Source of the DNA: Macrocybe gigantea
Lineage: Eukaryota; Basidiomycota; Agaricomycetes; Agaricales; Callistosporiaceae
Assembly (NCBI GenBank): GCA_011319805.1
Contig: SJRY01000325.1
Span: 1-19,225 of the forward strand
Direction of reading: 5' to 3'
DNA: 19,225 nucleotides
Shown: positions 8,748 through 17,252 of the stretch, piece after piece
Position numbering within the stretch: position 1 is the first letter of the stretch
Layout of the letters: every line of letters begins with the position of its first letter
Program-made: the position numbers and the translations under genes
Notes under the pieces: model-generated
Databases searched by the model: none
Seen by the model: the letters and a program-made list of their open reading frames with translations, nothing else
What the model was told of the DNA's origin: nothing

Positions 8748-11700
8748 ATGCCTCGCAAACCACGACGCCAAGCGACTACAGAGCCATCGACGGATGCTCC
8801 ACCAACAGTTCCCATCGATTCTACACCCGAACCTTACACTCCGGAAACTGAAGGTGGCGCTGGAATAAAGACAAGGAGACAGCGGGCTATCCCTTCACGG
8901 CCAACTCACCCCACCACTCGTCTGGCAGCCCAGCAGTCTGCTCCACATTCTCTCCAGCCTTCTACGATTTCCTCAGCGGATCCCACTCCGCGTCCTATTC
9001 CGCCTGAGATCTTTCCGCCTCAGACCCTTCTGCTGCCTCGTCCCACTAGACGCCAAGCTGCATCTCCCCCGACCTTTCCTCTGGTGAGGAGTTCGACTAT
9101 GGAGGCGTTGATGGCCAGCGGTACAGCGACGATGAAGGTTCTACTAATGCGCCACCACCGTCAGAGAGTCTGGCAACCGAAGCCGGCTCTTCACCCCTTC
9201 CAGTCGTCAATTTCACGGGCCCTGCGAAGTCCAAAGGACGAAATATCGCCTACGATATACAACACTTCTTCGATAAATCGGACAAGACCGTAGGCACCGT
9301 GTGCCTTTTGTGCAAGTAAGTCGATCTCAATAGCCCTGAATTCATCTCCCTAATGCTTGCCATATTGTAGGAAGAACGGAATCAACAAGGTCTTTAGTTC
9401 CACGACTTCGAACTCTCCCCTTCGCGACCACTTGTTCAGCAAGCACCGGGACGAGTACCTCAATGTTTGCGCAAGTAAGGGATGGAAAGTTCAGAGTGCC
9501 GATACAAGGAACGCTCCAGCCTTATCAGCACTAGACGCCAACAGACTACCTTTCACGCTCGAGAGGTTTCATGAGTATCTCGTCAGATTCATCATCGTCG
9601 ATGATCAGGTAGGCCCATAGTTTGTACATGACAGCCTGACACTGACTGTTATTCCCGTTTAGTCCATCAGCGTCGTTGAATGCCCAGAGTTCCGGACGCT
9701 GCTCCTCCTTCTGCGGGAAGCACTGCGCGATGCGGACATTCCTCATCGGACAAAGATAAGGGAATCGATTATGCAGCGAGTACACCGTCTTCTACCTGAA
9801 TTAAGGCAGAACTTTGCGGTTTGTTTTTGATTTACATATTTCCGTCTTGTTATTCATCAGATTTTTCAGAACGCTCCCGGAAAAGTGAACTTCACGATGG
9901 ATATTTGGTCCTCGTCATCTTTACGCCCGTTCTTGGCTATCACAGCGCATTGGATAAGCCGCGACAGTGACAGTCGTGCTCTCAGTCTCGAGTGTTCCCT
10001 GATTGCTTTTCATCACCTGCGTGGCACACACTCCGGAGAACGTCTTGCTAGAGTCGTCCTCCCTCTTTTGGACCGCGTCGGAGTAACCGTCAAGGTAATG
10101 CCATTTTACATACAAGAAGTGCTAGCTCTAACATTTAAGTAGGTTGGACTTTTCACTCTTGACAACGCGTCCAACAACGTGACTACTCTTCAACATCTCG
10201 AGTCCCTCCTCCGACAACGCGATATCCCATTTCACCACCGAGAGAATCGTATACGATGCTTTCCTCATGTTGTGCACATTTGTGTGACACATGTCATTAA
10301 GATGTTCTCGAGCAAACCAGAAGAACGCGCCAACATTTGTATTGAACCGTCAACATCCGATGCTTTTACCATTCCCCTTGACGCATCCGCGATCCCGAAC
10401 GTTTTCTTGGATACCTCAGATCCAAGTAACGACCAAGATTTCGATGAGAGTATTCTGCACTCCATTCCACCCCCTCCTAGCTGGGATAACGAAGCTCGTC
10501 AAACGTATGAGGAAGCCGTGGCTCGTAATCCGCTCGCCTTGGTCCGGAATGTTTGCTGTGCTGTGCGTTCATCTGGTCAACGAAAAGAAGCGTTCTTTCA
10601 AGTCATTCAAGATGGCATCGCACGCGGAAGATTCAAGGACGACGAAGGCCTATTATTAACCGTCTACGAGCTTCTCCTCGATGTCAGGACACGATGGGAT
10701 TCAACGTTCCTAATGGTTGAGCGATTCCTTTATCTCCGTCAGGTATGTATTACCAATCCAACTTGGTCACGGATTCACAGTCTTACAATGAATCCCAAAT
10801 AGCCGATCGAAGTCTTTTTGTCGTTGCCGGAACAGAAAGCTCTTCACAAACTACGTTTAACGTCATGTGAATGGCAGGTTTTGGTCGATATTAAGAGCAT
10901 CCTCGAGGTATTGTAGCTGGAGCATTCTATTAACAGACTTTTTTCATTTATTCCTCCTTAGGTGCCACATAACGTGTACAATGTCTTATCGTTTGAGCGG
11001 GTACCTACACTATGTGATACAATCCCTGCCATAGAGACATTCATGACTCTCTGGGAAGAGCTCCGCGAGAAGAAACCGCATCTTGGTCCTTTCATTGATG
11101 TCGGTTTGGACTACGCTATCAAGTACTACCGAAAAATCGACGATACCCGAGCCTATGCAATCGCATTATGTGAGTAGCCCATTGTGACGTGGACATTTAC
11201 TGACAGCATTGTCTAGTTCTAAATCCGACTGTGCGGATGTCGTGGTTTCGAGTCCACTGGGAACGGGAATACGCTGACGAGGCTGAGAAAGCGATCAAGG
11301 AAACAGTACGTTCGGTTGTGTTTCTATTTGATCGACTGCTGATATTCAAGTAGATGATGGAATATCGGCATAATCAACCAGTCACGCGGATCGCGAGCAA
11401 TGCCCCTGCTGAGCCACGTCGCGTCGCTCCACGACAACTCGCCTGGCAGAAACTGACGTTGAAGGTGACAGAAGGACGTGGCATCTCGACCGGAACCCAG
11501 AGCGTCGAGGAAGAATTTCAACGGTACGTCATGGGCCCATTGCATAATATAGGTGAAATTGTTCCACTTCGATTTTGGCAGGTAAGTTGATAAATATTGA
11601 ATATTCGAATGACCTCTCATGAATTTATCCAGGCGAACGAAACGGTCTTTCCTACCCTTTACGCTATGGCACTCGACTATCTCTCTGTACCCGCCTCAGC

Positions 11701-11983
11701 TGTTCCGTCAGAGCGAATATTCTCATCGGCCAGCGAAACGGACACAAAAAAACGCAATCGCATTCATCCAGCGCTTATGGAAGCCCTTCAGTTACTCAAA
11801 TTCGCATACAAGAAGGATCGCATCAATTTCACGCAAGGCCTCCTTACTCCGATTTCGGACTTGATGCCTAGTGACGGCGATTTGCTTGCCAGACTGGCTG
11901 GTGATGCTGATTCATCGATCATGGATGACATTTTACGAATGACGGGGCAGTATTATGACGAGGAGATGAACGAAACAAACTAA
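8748..11983 (+). CDS. hAT-family transposase (BED finger, RNase H-like core, hATC domain)
   Basis: This enzyme cuts and pastes the element. Nine introns fit clearly: 9316-9370, 9609-9662, 9819-9869 (or to 9860), 10095-10142, 10743-10802, 10908-10961, 11170-11216, 11306-11353 and 11582-11632, all with preserved phase. Domains in order are a Pro/Arg-rich N-terminus, a BED-type finger (VCLLCK, then HLFSKH across the first intron), hAT-typical FIIVDDQSISVVECPEFR, the first catalytic Asp in FTMDIWSS (9900-9902), the second in TLDNASNN (10161-10163), ENRIRCFPHVVH, and the hATC dimerisation block with PASAVPSERIFSSAS (Glu at 11711-11713 is a candidate third acidic residue). From the BED finger to the stop there is no lesion. 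Near 9000-9120 the frame changes: an intron with donor GTGAGG at 9084 and acceptor at 9118 (35 nt) or 9166 would repair it; otherwise it is a frameshift. The start is uncertain (8748 MPRKPRRQ, or 8451). The model gives about 910 codons. Confidence 0.9.
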
Positions 11984-12114
11984 TATTGTCTATTTAACAC
12001 GAACGAAATACAGGTTACTTTTTCTACACTACACCAGCACATTTCGACTCCCCACATAAGCCGAACGATGACGACGCATGTGCCTCAACAGCATTTTGCT
12101 GTCGCTGAACAGGT

Positions 12115-12260
12115 CCGAGAGCCGGCTTGGTGACCAGTTTAGTCGGCCCAAACAGGCTTAGCTGAATAAATCGGCTCGGCTTTACCCGCTGAGCCGAGTC
12201 AGACCCGAAGTCGCGGCTCACCAGAGCCGACTTGCGGTTAGCCGAGCCGCGGCAACACTA
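12115..12260. promoter_or_regulatory. Right subterminal region with repeated AGCCG/CGGCT motifs
   Basis: About nine AGCCG/CGGCT copies occur here (for example TCGGCTCGGCTTT near 12171 and AGCCGAGCCGCGG at the end). This mirrors the left subterminal region in motif but not in exact order. They are likely transposase binding sites. The interval lies between the transposase stop codon and the terminal repeat. Confidence 0.7.
12244..12260 (-). repeat. Right terminal inverted repeat of the hAT element
   Basis: GAGCCGCGGCAACACTA is the perfect 17-bp inverted partner of 5082-5098 and directly abuts the right target-site duplication. Confidence 0.95.
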
Positions 12261-12268
12261 GCCCCAGT
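12261..12268. repeat. Right 8-bp target-site duplication of the hAT element
   Basis: GCCCCAGT directly follows the right terminal repeat and is identical to the copy at 5074-5081. Removing the element and one copy rejoins an LTR-like sequence just upstream of a TATA-like box. Confidence 0.95.
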
Positions 12269-12590
12269 AGACTACATATATAAGACCTCAGAATATATCC
12301 ATAACTCTAGGCTTAATATTACCTTTGCAATCATCTCAAACCGCTCTTGTACTTAGTCTGCCCAAGTCCTTTGAGATTTGTCTAGCCTAACAATGACCTT
12401 TGGTTGCCAGAGAGGGAGATGAAAGATTGTGAGGTGTTGGACAACTGGGTAGCAAAGAAGACAAAGAAGATGCCAACAAAGATGCCTAGAATAATGGATA
12501 ACACGTAACCTCCCTGCCAGTAGCTTTTCTCCAACACCTCATTGGGGTTTTTGATGCACCTGTGTGTTTCATCTTTAGAGGAGGGAAGGG

Positions 12591-12778
12591 TGTAAGCCTG
12601 GCCTACAGCAGTTGACATAATGAGAACTGACATCATTAGACTGACACATAATTGCATTGCTGACTAATGACAATATGTTCTACATATATATCTGTAGCTA
12701 CTATCAAGGAATCCAATCCCCATTTTGTGACTATTCTCTCTTCATCCCTGTTCCACCCCCCCTCTTGCCAGTGTGGCA
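12591..12778. repeat. Left diverged LTR-like direct repeat
   Basis: It starts TGTAAGCCTGGCCTACAG and shares with 14608-14781, in the same order, CATAATTGCATTGC, a TATATAT box, a shared GAGGAATCCAATTCC-like segment (here CAAGGAATCCAATCC) and TTTGTGACT.TT.TCTCTT. The end is set at the GTGTGGCA that matches GTGTTACA in the other copy. Confidence 0.6.
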
Positions 12779-12789
12779 TGCCCCAATGT

Positions 12790-13535
12790 GTGCTTTGGAT
12801 AGTTTCATATAAGGTGTCCTAGTTTGTTGCAATTGAAGCAGTTGTTGCTTCTTACTTTGTTAACCTCCATCACTTGTTCTCCTTCCTAACTTGAACTTCT
12901 TGATTTGTGATGGGTGCTTGCGAAATCTCCCCTCATGATGTTTCTGTGCTTATTGATGTTTTATCCTACTGCTTGAATGGTCTTGATGTATTCATCTCTA
13001 TCTGCTGGGAGTTCCAAGATCAAATGTACTGCTTCTGCAGTTCACTAGTTAAGGCTCCTTTCGAGTAGAAAGTATGGCACTATTTCTGTTACTCTGGCTT
13101 TTCCTACAAGGTCTACAAATTTGTTCAAGGACTCATTGATCAGTCAGTTCCCTTGTCTGATATTGGAAGTTTGCTTCCTGCCTGTAAGGGTGACATAATG
13201 TTACTAAATTGTGCTTTGATTTTAGTTATGAAGGCAGCCCATGTGTCTGTGGTTGTAGTGGTATTGATCTTCCTTAATGCCCAGTGGGCTCCTGGTCTGT
13301 TAGTCATTCTTGATAGGACTGCTCTAATCTTCTGCTCATTGGTGAGTTTCTGGTATATGCCTATGAATAGTTTCATCTTCTTCTACCAAATATCAAAGGC
13401 AGTTCAATCTCCTATAAAGGATTTCAGGTCAGCAATGACTCCTTTGAGTTCTGTTGCTATTCTTAGTCCAAGTTTGAGCTCTATCTCTGGCTATTTAGAA
13501 ACTTCTTCTAGAGTCTCTCTAGAATGGTAAAAAAT
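12790..13535 (-). pseudogene. Broken Ty3/gypsy gag (capsid-like region and zinc knuckle)
   Basis: Gag forms the particle that packages retrotransposon RNA. Reading from 13535 downward, the frame shows GVIADLKSFIGD and then an open stretch at 13376-13140 with MKLFIGIYQKLTNEQKIRAVLSRM in gypsy-gag style (split: MKLFIGIYQ, KIRAVLSRM, WAAFITKIKAQFSNIM). After further stops, near 12860-12800, comes a zinc knuckle of the CX2CX4HX4C type (CFNCNKLGH) whose last Cys reads Tyr and which contains a stop. Several stops and frame changes make it non-functional. No pol follows before the left LTR-like repeat. Confidence 0.8.
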
Positions 13536-13539
13536 TAGT

Positions 13540-14607
13540 AAAGAAGTGTAAAAAGCTCTCAAAAGCTTCTAAAACATTAAATTACAGCTTTTAAATATAA
13601 ATAGATGCTAGTAAGCATAGGAATGGATGGAAATAGAATCTGTAATATTGAGGCATTGTTCTGACTAGCCTTAATCATACTTAACATGTTGACAAGTATT
13701 TATTTTGAAAGCTAGAACTAAACAAGGGCAACCTTATAGAAATAAAGTTACAGTTCTTTTATAGCAGTTTTTATAAATAATAAAATTCCCAAAAACAAAA
13801 AAAATTTCAATTCAGCAGTCACATGACCCATGTGATGTGATTCTTCATATCCCTGATGTATTGAAGCACTATGTCTTTATGTATGCCTTAAAGAATGAGG
13901 TCTCAATTCTATTCCAGAGATTATCCACATCACTGGCATTTCATAGGCAACACTCTGTCAGACTGCATGTTACAAAGACTTAACAGAAAGCATTATAAAA
14001 GTCATATCTTGTTGTGCTGAGGCTTTGTGAAGGGTGGTAGGCATTCAGAGCATGCCAAATGCAGAGTTCTGCACAGAAATAAGATAGGTAACATGACATT
14101 TAATTTGCAATTTTTTTTTCAGAAATCTCATTATTTATGAAAACAGCTGTAAAACAAAACATTCCAAGAAATTGCCATCTGTTATACTTCATGTAAAAAC
14201 AAGCTTGCAAAAGTGATAGCATTGGGTTTTTTAAATTGAGGCATTCTTCTGATGTGCCAATGCTAGGATATGTACAAACATATATGTGATAATATGAAAA
14301 AGTGCCTCTGATGAATTTCTGCAGTATAAATTGAGGCATTGTTCTGAATTGCTTTTAAAAGTAGTAGCATTGGTTTTTTTAAATTGAGGCATTATTCTAA
14401 ATTGCTTTAATATTACTTTATAGCTTGATAGTTGTTTATTTTGAGGGCTAGAGCTGAACAGAGACAAAGTCAAGCTCTTGACTATGACCAAGGCAATTAA
14501 CTGAAATGTAACATTTTATTTTGGCAAAAGTGCATTGGTTCTTTTAAGTTAAGGCAAACTAAACAATTATTTATAATTAAATAATCTATATATCTCATCT
14601 TAAGCTA
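13540..14607. repeat. AT-rich non-coding stretch with internal diverged direct repeats
   Basis: No gene is recognisable here. A motif close to AAATTGAGGCATTGTTCTGA occurs at about 13645, 14233, 14328 and 14381. The last three are spaced about 95 and 53 bp apart. A longer block at about 13646-13733 resembles 14383-14471 (shared TTTATTTTGA..GCTAGA.CT.AACA). If the minus-strand gag belongs with the repeat at 14608, this is its 5' untranslated leader. Confidence 0.55.
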
Positions 14608-14781
14608 TGTAAGCCTGGCTTACAGCCCTTGCACAATGAGGCTGACTGACCACCAGACTGACATACTCACATAATTGCATTGCTTACTCATATAATACAC
14701 CCTATATATACTACTAGCTATGATTGAGGAATCCAATTCCTTCTTTGTGACTGTTTTCTCTTATTTCTTGTTAGTGTTACA
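14608..14781. repeat. Right diverged LTR-like direct repeat
   Basis: It starts TGTAAGCCTGGCTTACAG, itself an 8-bp inverted repeat around one T, and ends GTGTTACA, giving TGTAA/TTACA ends. It holds CATAATTGCATTGC and a TATA-like CCTATATATACTACT near 14700-14715. It matches the copy at 12591-12778 along its length with a few gaps. Confidence 0.6.
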
Positions 14782-15356
14782 TGTGACACATGCTTCCACT
14801 TTTTTTGAACAGCTTCTACTCATGCTCCGGTGTGGAACTCAGTGGATTCCTCTCTTCTTGTTCTCTTGTTCTCCCCCAATCTCTTCGAACATCGTCTCTG
14901 TGCCTTTTTCAAACACCCATGCCCATGCACTCATCCCTGAATATTGTTCAAACTGCCACTAAAGGTAGAACCTGTCGCTAAAGTGAACATCAATGCATGA
15001 GGACATCCCACCACCCAAACATAGGCAGCTAAGTTGTCACTACCTCTGTCTTGTTCTCATTCCTGGCTGGTCACTAGATCAATCACTGCCAAATCCCCCA
15101 TGACCCGCCAAAGCCAGTTGGTGGATCCCATCACTTCTACATCTCGAAACCACACAGAGGAATGCTGATGTGCGAACTCTGCAGAGAAGTGTGCAGATAG
15201 CCCAAGAGCAGGCACATATAGTCAGTCACAGACTATTGAAATACCCCTGGAGGATAGTCAAAGATCTTCCTCACCTCTGACACCTGTCCGCGAGCTGAAT
15301 CTCGAAACACGTCAATCAGGTATGAGTTCTCCATTTCCTCTTGCCCCTCATGTCCC
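14782..15356 (+). other. Probable 5' leader of the third gypsy element
   Basis: It lies between the LTR-like repeat and the first gag ATG. It is pyrimidine-rich at 14850-14960. Short open frames are not convincing. I could not identify a primer-binding site by eye, so it is not proven that the repeat at 14608-14781 is this element's 5' LTR; the LTR could equally extend to about 14980. Confidence 0.4.
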
Positions 15357-17252
15357 ATGTTCGCAGTGACTGAGTCATTGACATCCTCCGTTGCCCCAGT
15401 TGCCAGTTCCCCCCATGCCAGTTCCCCCCATGCCAGTTCCCCCAGTAAAAGCCCCTTGCTCGAACAACTCCTCTCAAATACCTTGCCTGTACCTGGTCCC
15501 CTGGCTCTGTCCTTGTCTACGCTCAAAGAAGTTCTCCCCAAGACCCCCCTTGTTCCCCATCAGAGCATTCCCCTCTATCCCAGTCATTCGACTCATTCTG
15601 ACTCTGACTCGGATTCCAATATTGAATTGGCCGCCTCCTTGATTGCCCATTACACCTGTATCGCCATGTCATCCAACCCCAGTTTTGCTGCTATAGTTTT
15701 CCCTCTCAAGAAACAGCCCCCCAAGTTGACCAAAGGCGAAATTTCAGCCAAAGTCATGCAGGAGTTCGAGGACGCATGTCTTACGTTCTTTGAAAATAAG
15801 GATGTGGATGAAGAGGACAAGGTCAAAAAGATCCTCAATGCCTTCAGGGACACCCATATCAAGGACTGGATCTATAACCAATGCACGCATCTCACCACTC
15901 TCTCTTGGGACTCTTTTGTTGCCGAGTTCCAGAGGAAGTTCCTCATTAAACACTGGGACCACCAACTTCGCAGGGAGGTCCTGACTATGAAACCGAGTAC
16001 AGACCAGACTTTCCATGACTATGCCAACAATGTTATCTCACTGGACTCATTGCTCGGCTCAAAGGCCTTGAATGAGGACATGATGTGTATGGTATTAAAT
16101 GTGCATCTCCCCCCTGATCTCACCAAGAAGTGCAACTACAACAAGGTGTTCAACGTCAAAGGTTTTGACGATTGGATGGATACTATAGAGACCCTGGATG
16201 ATGACTACTGTTCTGAGCTCAAGAGAGCTCAGGATTTTGCCAGCGATGCTGCACACATCTCGAAGAAAGCCAAAGTCAGCGAAGATTCCCATGCTGTGGC
16301 TACTGCCTCTAGTTCCTCCTCAAACACCATGTTGACCAGTACCAGTTCTAGCACATTGGATGAGAAGATCCCTTCTCTAACAGACAATGAGTGTCTTCTG
16401 CTGAACCTTCACCAAGGCTGCTACAAGTGTCGAAAGTTTTATGCCAGCCATTTCCACAGGGAGTGCACCTCGCACATCATGAGGCCGTATGTTCCTCTGA
16501 GCTTGGCAATGGTGCTCAAGGCCAAGACCAAATGGGAAGCCATGAACGGCAAGGCTATTGGTAAATCCACCACAGTTGCTGCAGTGAAGGAGGAATCCGA
16601 AGATGTCGAGACATCCATTGCCAGCCATGTCGGAGTGGTCCTGCCATCTGCGGTTCTCGAGGCAGAGTACAGTTTTGCAACCACCGAGTCAGAGGAGGTG
16701 AGTGCTCCTCTATCTATTTCGCACCTCCTGTGGACTGCAAAGGTCCACAAAAGGGAGGAGTTCCCCAGTTCTGTTTCCACAATAATTGACACCAGTACAC
16801 ATGTAGTCCTGATTCACCCAGAGGCTGTTGAACGCTTGGGCCTTGCCTGTCAAAGGTTATGAAAAACGCTGTCTATTTCTGTTGCGATTAATGTCAAGTC
16901 TGATAAAAAGGTCGTTTCCCATTTGTCCAAATATGTTTCACTTTCCATCATGACAGAGGATCTCAGTTGGGTGGTGAAGCCCATGAAGGCAATCATCACC
17001 TCCAGTTTGTGTGTTGATATACTTTTAGGTCTCCCTTTTATTTCACACAACGGTATCATTCTCAACGTGAAGAATCGCACTGCTATTGTAGAGGCCACTG
17101 GCCATGACTTGTTGAATCTGTCCCTGTATAATAAACATCGTCCATTCCGTTCCCTGTCCCCATACCAGATCCACATCGAGAAGAAAAAGAATTTTTTGTA
17201 TCAATGGAAACACATAATACCTCAGCTTCGCACGGTAGTGGAGCAACAATGA
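15357..17252 (+). pseudogene. Ty3/gypsy gag-protease of the third element (lightly damaged)
   Basis: The first 501 codons (15357-16862) are open. They give a Ser/Pro-rich N-terminus, a gag capsid-like region from about MSSNPSFAAIVFPLKK (15666) through FRDTHIKDWIYNQ, FVAEFQRKFL and FHDYANNV, and then a knuckle of the form CX2CX6HX4C (GCYKCRKFYASHFHREC, about 16418-16468) as in related fungal elements. After that comes an aspartic-protease-like region (TIIDTSTHVVLI, near 16785) whose second half (VDILLGLPFISHNG, about 17012-17053) lies beyond a TGA at 16860-16862. Another TGA follows at 17250-17252. Both stops fit CGA to TGA decay, and apart from them the frame is continuous. Gag packages the RNA and the protease matures the polyprotein. 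The true gag start may be the ATG at 15666 instead of 15357. Confidence 0.85.
15401..15445 (+). repeat. Three tandem copies of a 15-bp unit in gag
   Basis: The unit TGCCAGTTCCCCCCA occurs at 15401 and 15416, with a third slightly shorter copy at 15431. It encodes repeated ASSPH in the gag frame. It is probably a replication-slippage expansion in a low-complexity N-terminus. Confidence 0.9.

Larger units (their letters stand above)
5082..12260 (+). mobile_element. Complete 7.2-kb hAT DNA transposon carrying an Spt5-like gene
   Basis: The element is bounded by perfect 17-bp inverted repeats and a perfect 8-bp target duplication. It contains a hAT transposase gene on the + strand and a divergent Spt5-like gene on the - strand, separated by a long palindrome. 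It is CpG-rich (a hand count gives about 45 CpG in 10141-10740, against about 10 in 2101-2700 outside). At 7,179 bp it is longer than typical hAT elements, and the excess is the cargo gene plus the palindrome. Exact ends and duplication and largely open coding regions suggest recent movement. It lies inside the LTR of a decayed chromovirus. Confidence 0.95.
4862..12392 (+). repeat. Chromovirus 3' LTR, split in two by the hAT element
   Basis: The LTR consists of 4862-5081 and 12269-12392 (about 344 bp once the insertion and one duplicated target copy are removed). It would begin TGTTATGA at 4862 and end CCTAACA at 12392, giving a TGTTA/TAACA inverted end pair. The right part holds a TATA-like box (CATATATAAGACC, about 12275-12287), as expected of an LTR promoter. 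It directly follows the chromodomain remnant. The left border is uncertain, because the chromodomain reading could continue a few codons past 4862. No second copy of this LTR is in the window to confirm the ends. Confidence 0.6.
12591..14781 (-). mobile_element. Possible gag-only LTR element (non-autonomous gypsy derivative)
   Basis: Two diverged direct repeats (12591-12778 and 14608-14781) flank a broken gypsy gag on the minus strand. No protease, RT or integrase lies between them. The gag nucleic-acid-binding knuckle comes within about 60 bp of the left repeat, leaving no room for pol. I found no target duplication at the outer ends (AAGGG against TGTGA), so either the ends are misjudged or the repeats belong to different insertions. 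An alternative is that the right repeat is the 5' LTR of the + strand element that starts gag at 15357. Confidence 0.45.

Noticed and set aside
10291..10659. Second-frame open reading frame of 122 codons within the transposase
   Set aside because: It overlaps the exon that carries the hAT motifs, in another frame, and its translation resembles nothing.
14608..14624. TGTAAGCCTGGCTTACA as a separate protein-binding palindrome
   Set aside because: It coincides with the presumed LTR start and is imperfect in the other copy, so I treat it as part of the repeat end.
15233..15541. Minus-strand frame with repeated GELAW
   Set aside because: The repeat is the complement of the 15-bp tandem repeat in gag, and the + strand carries the gag reading.
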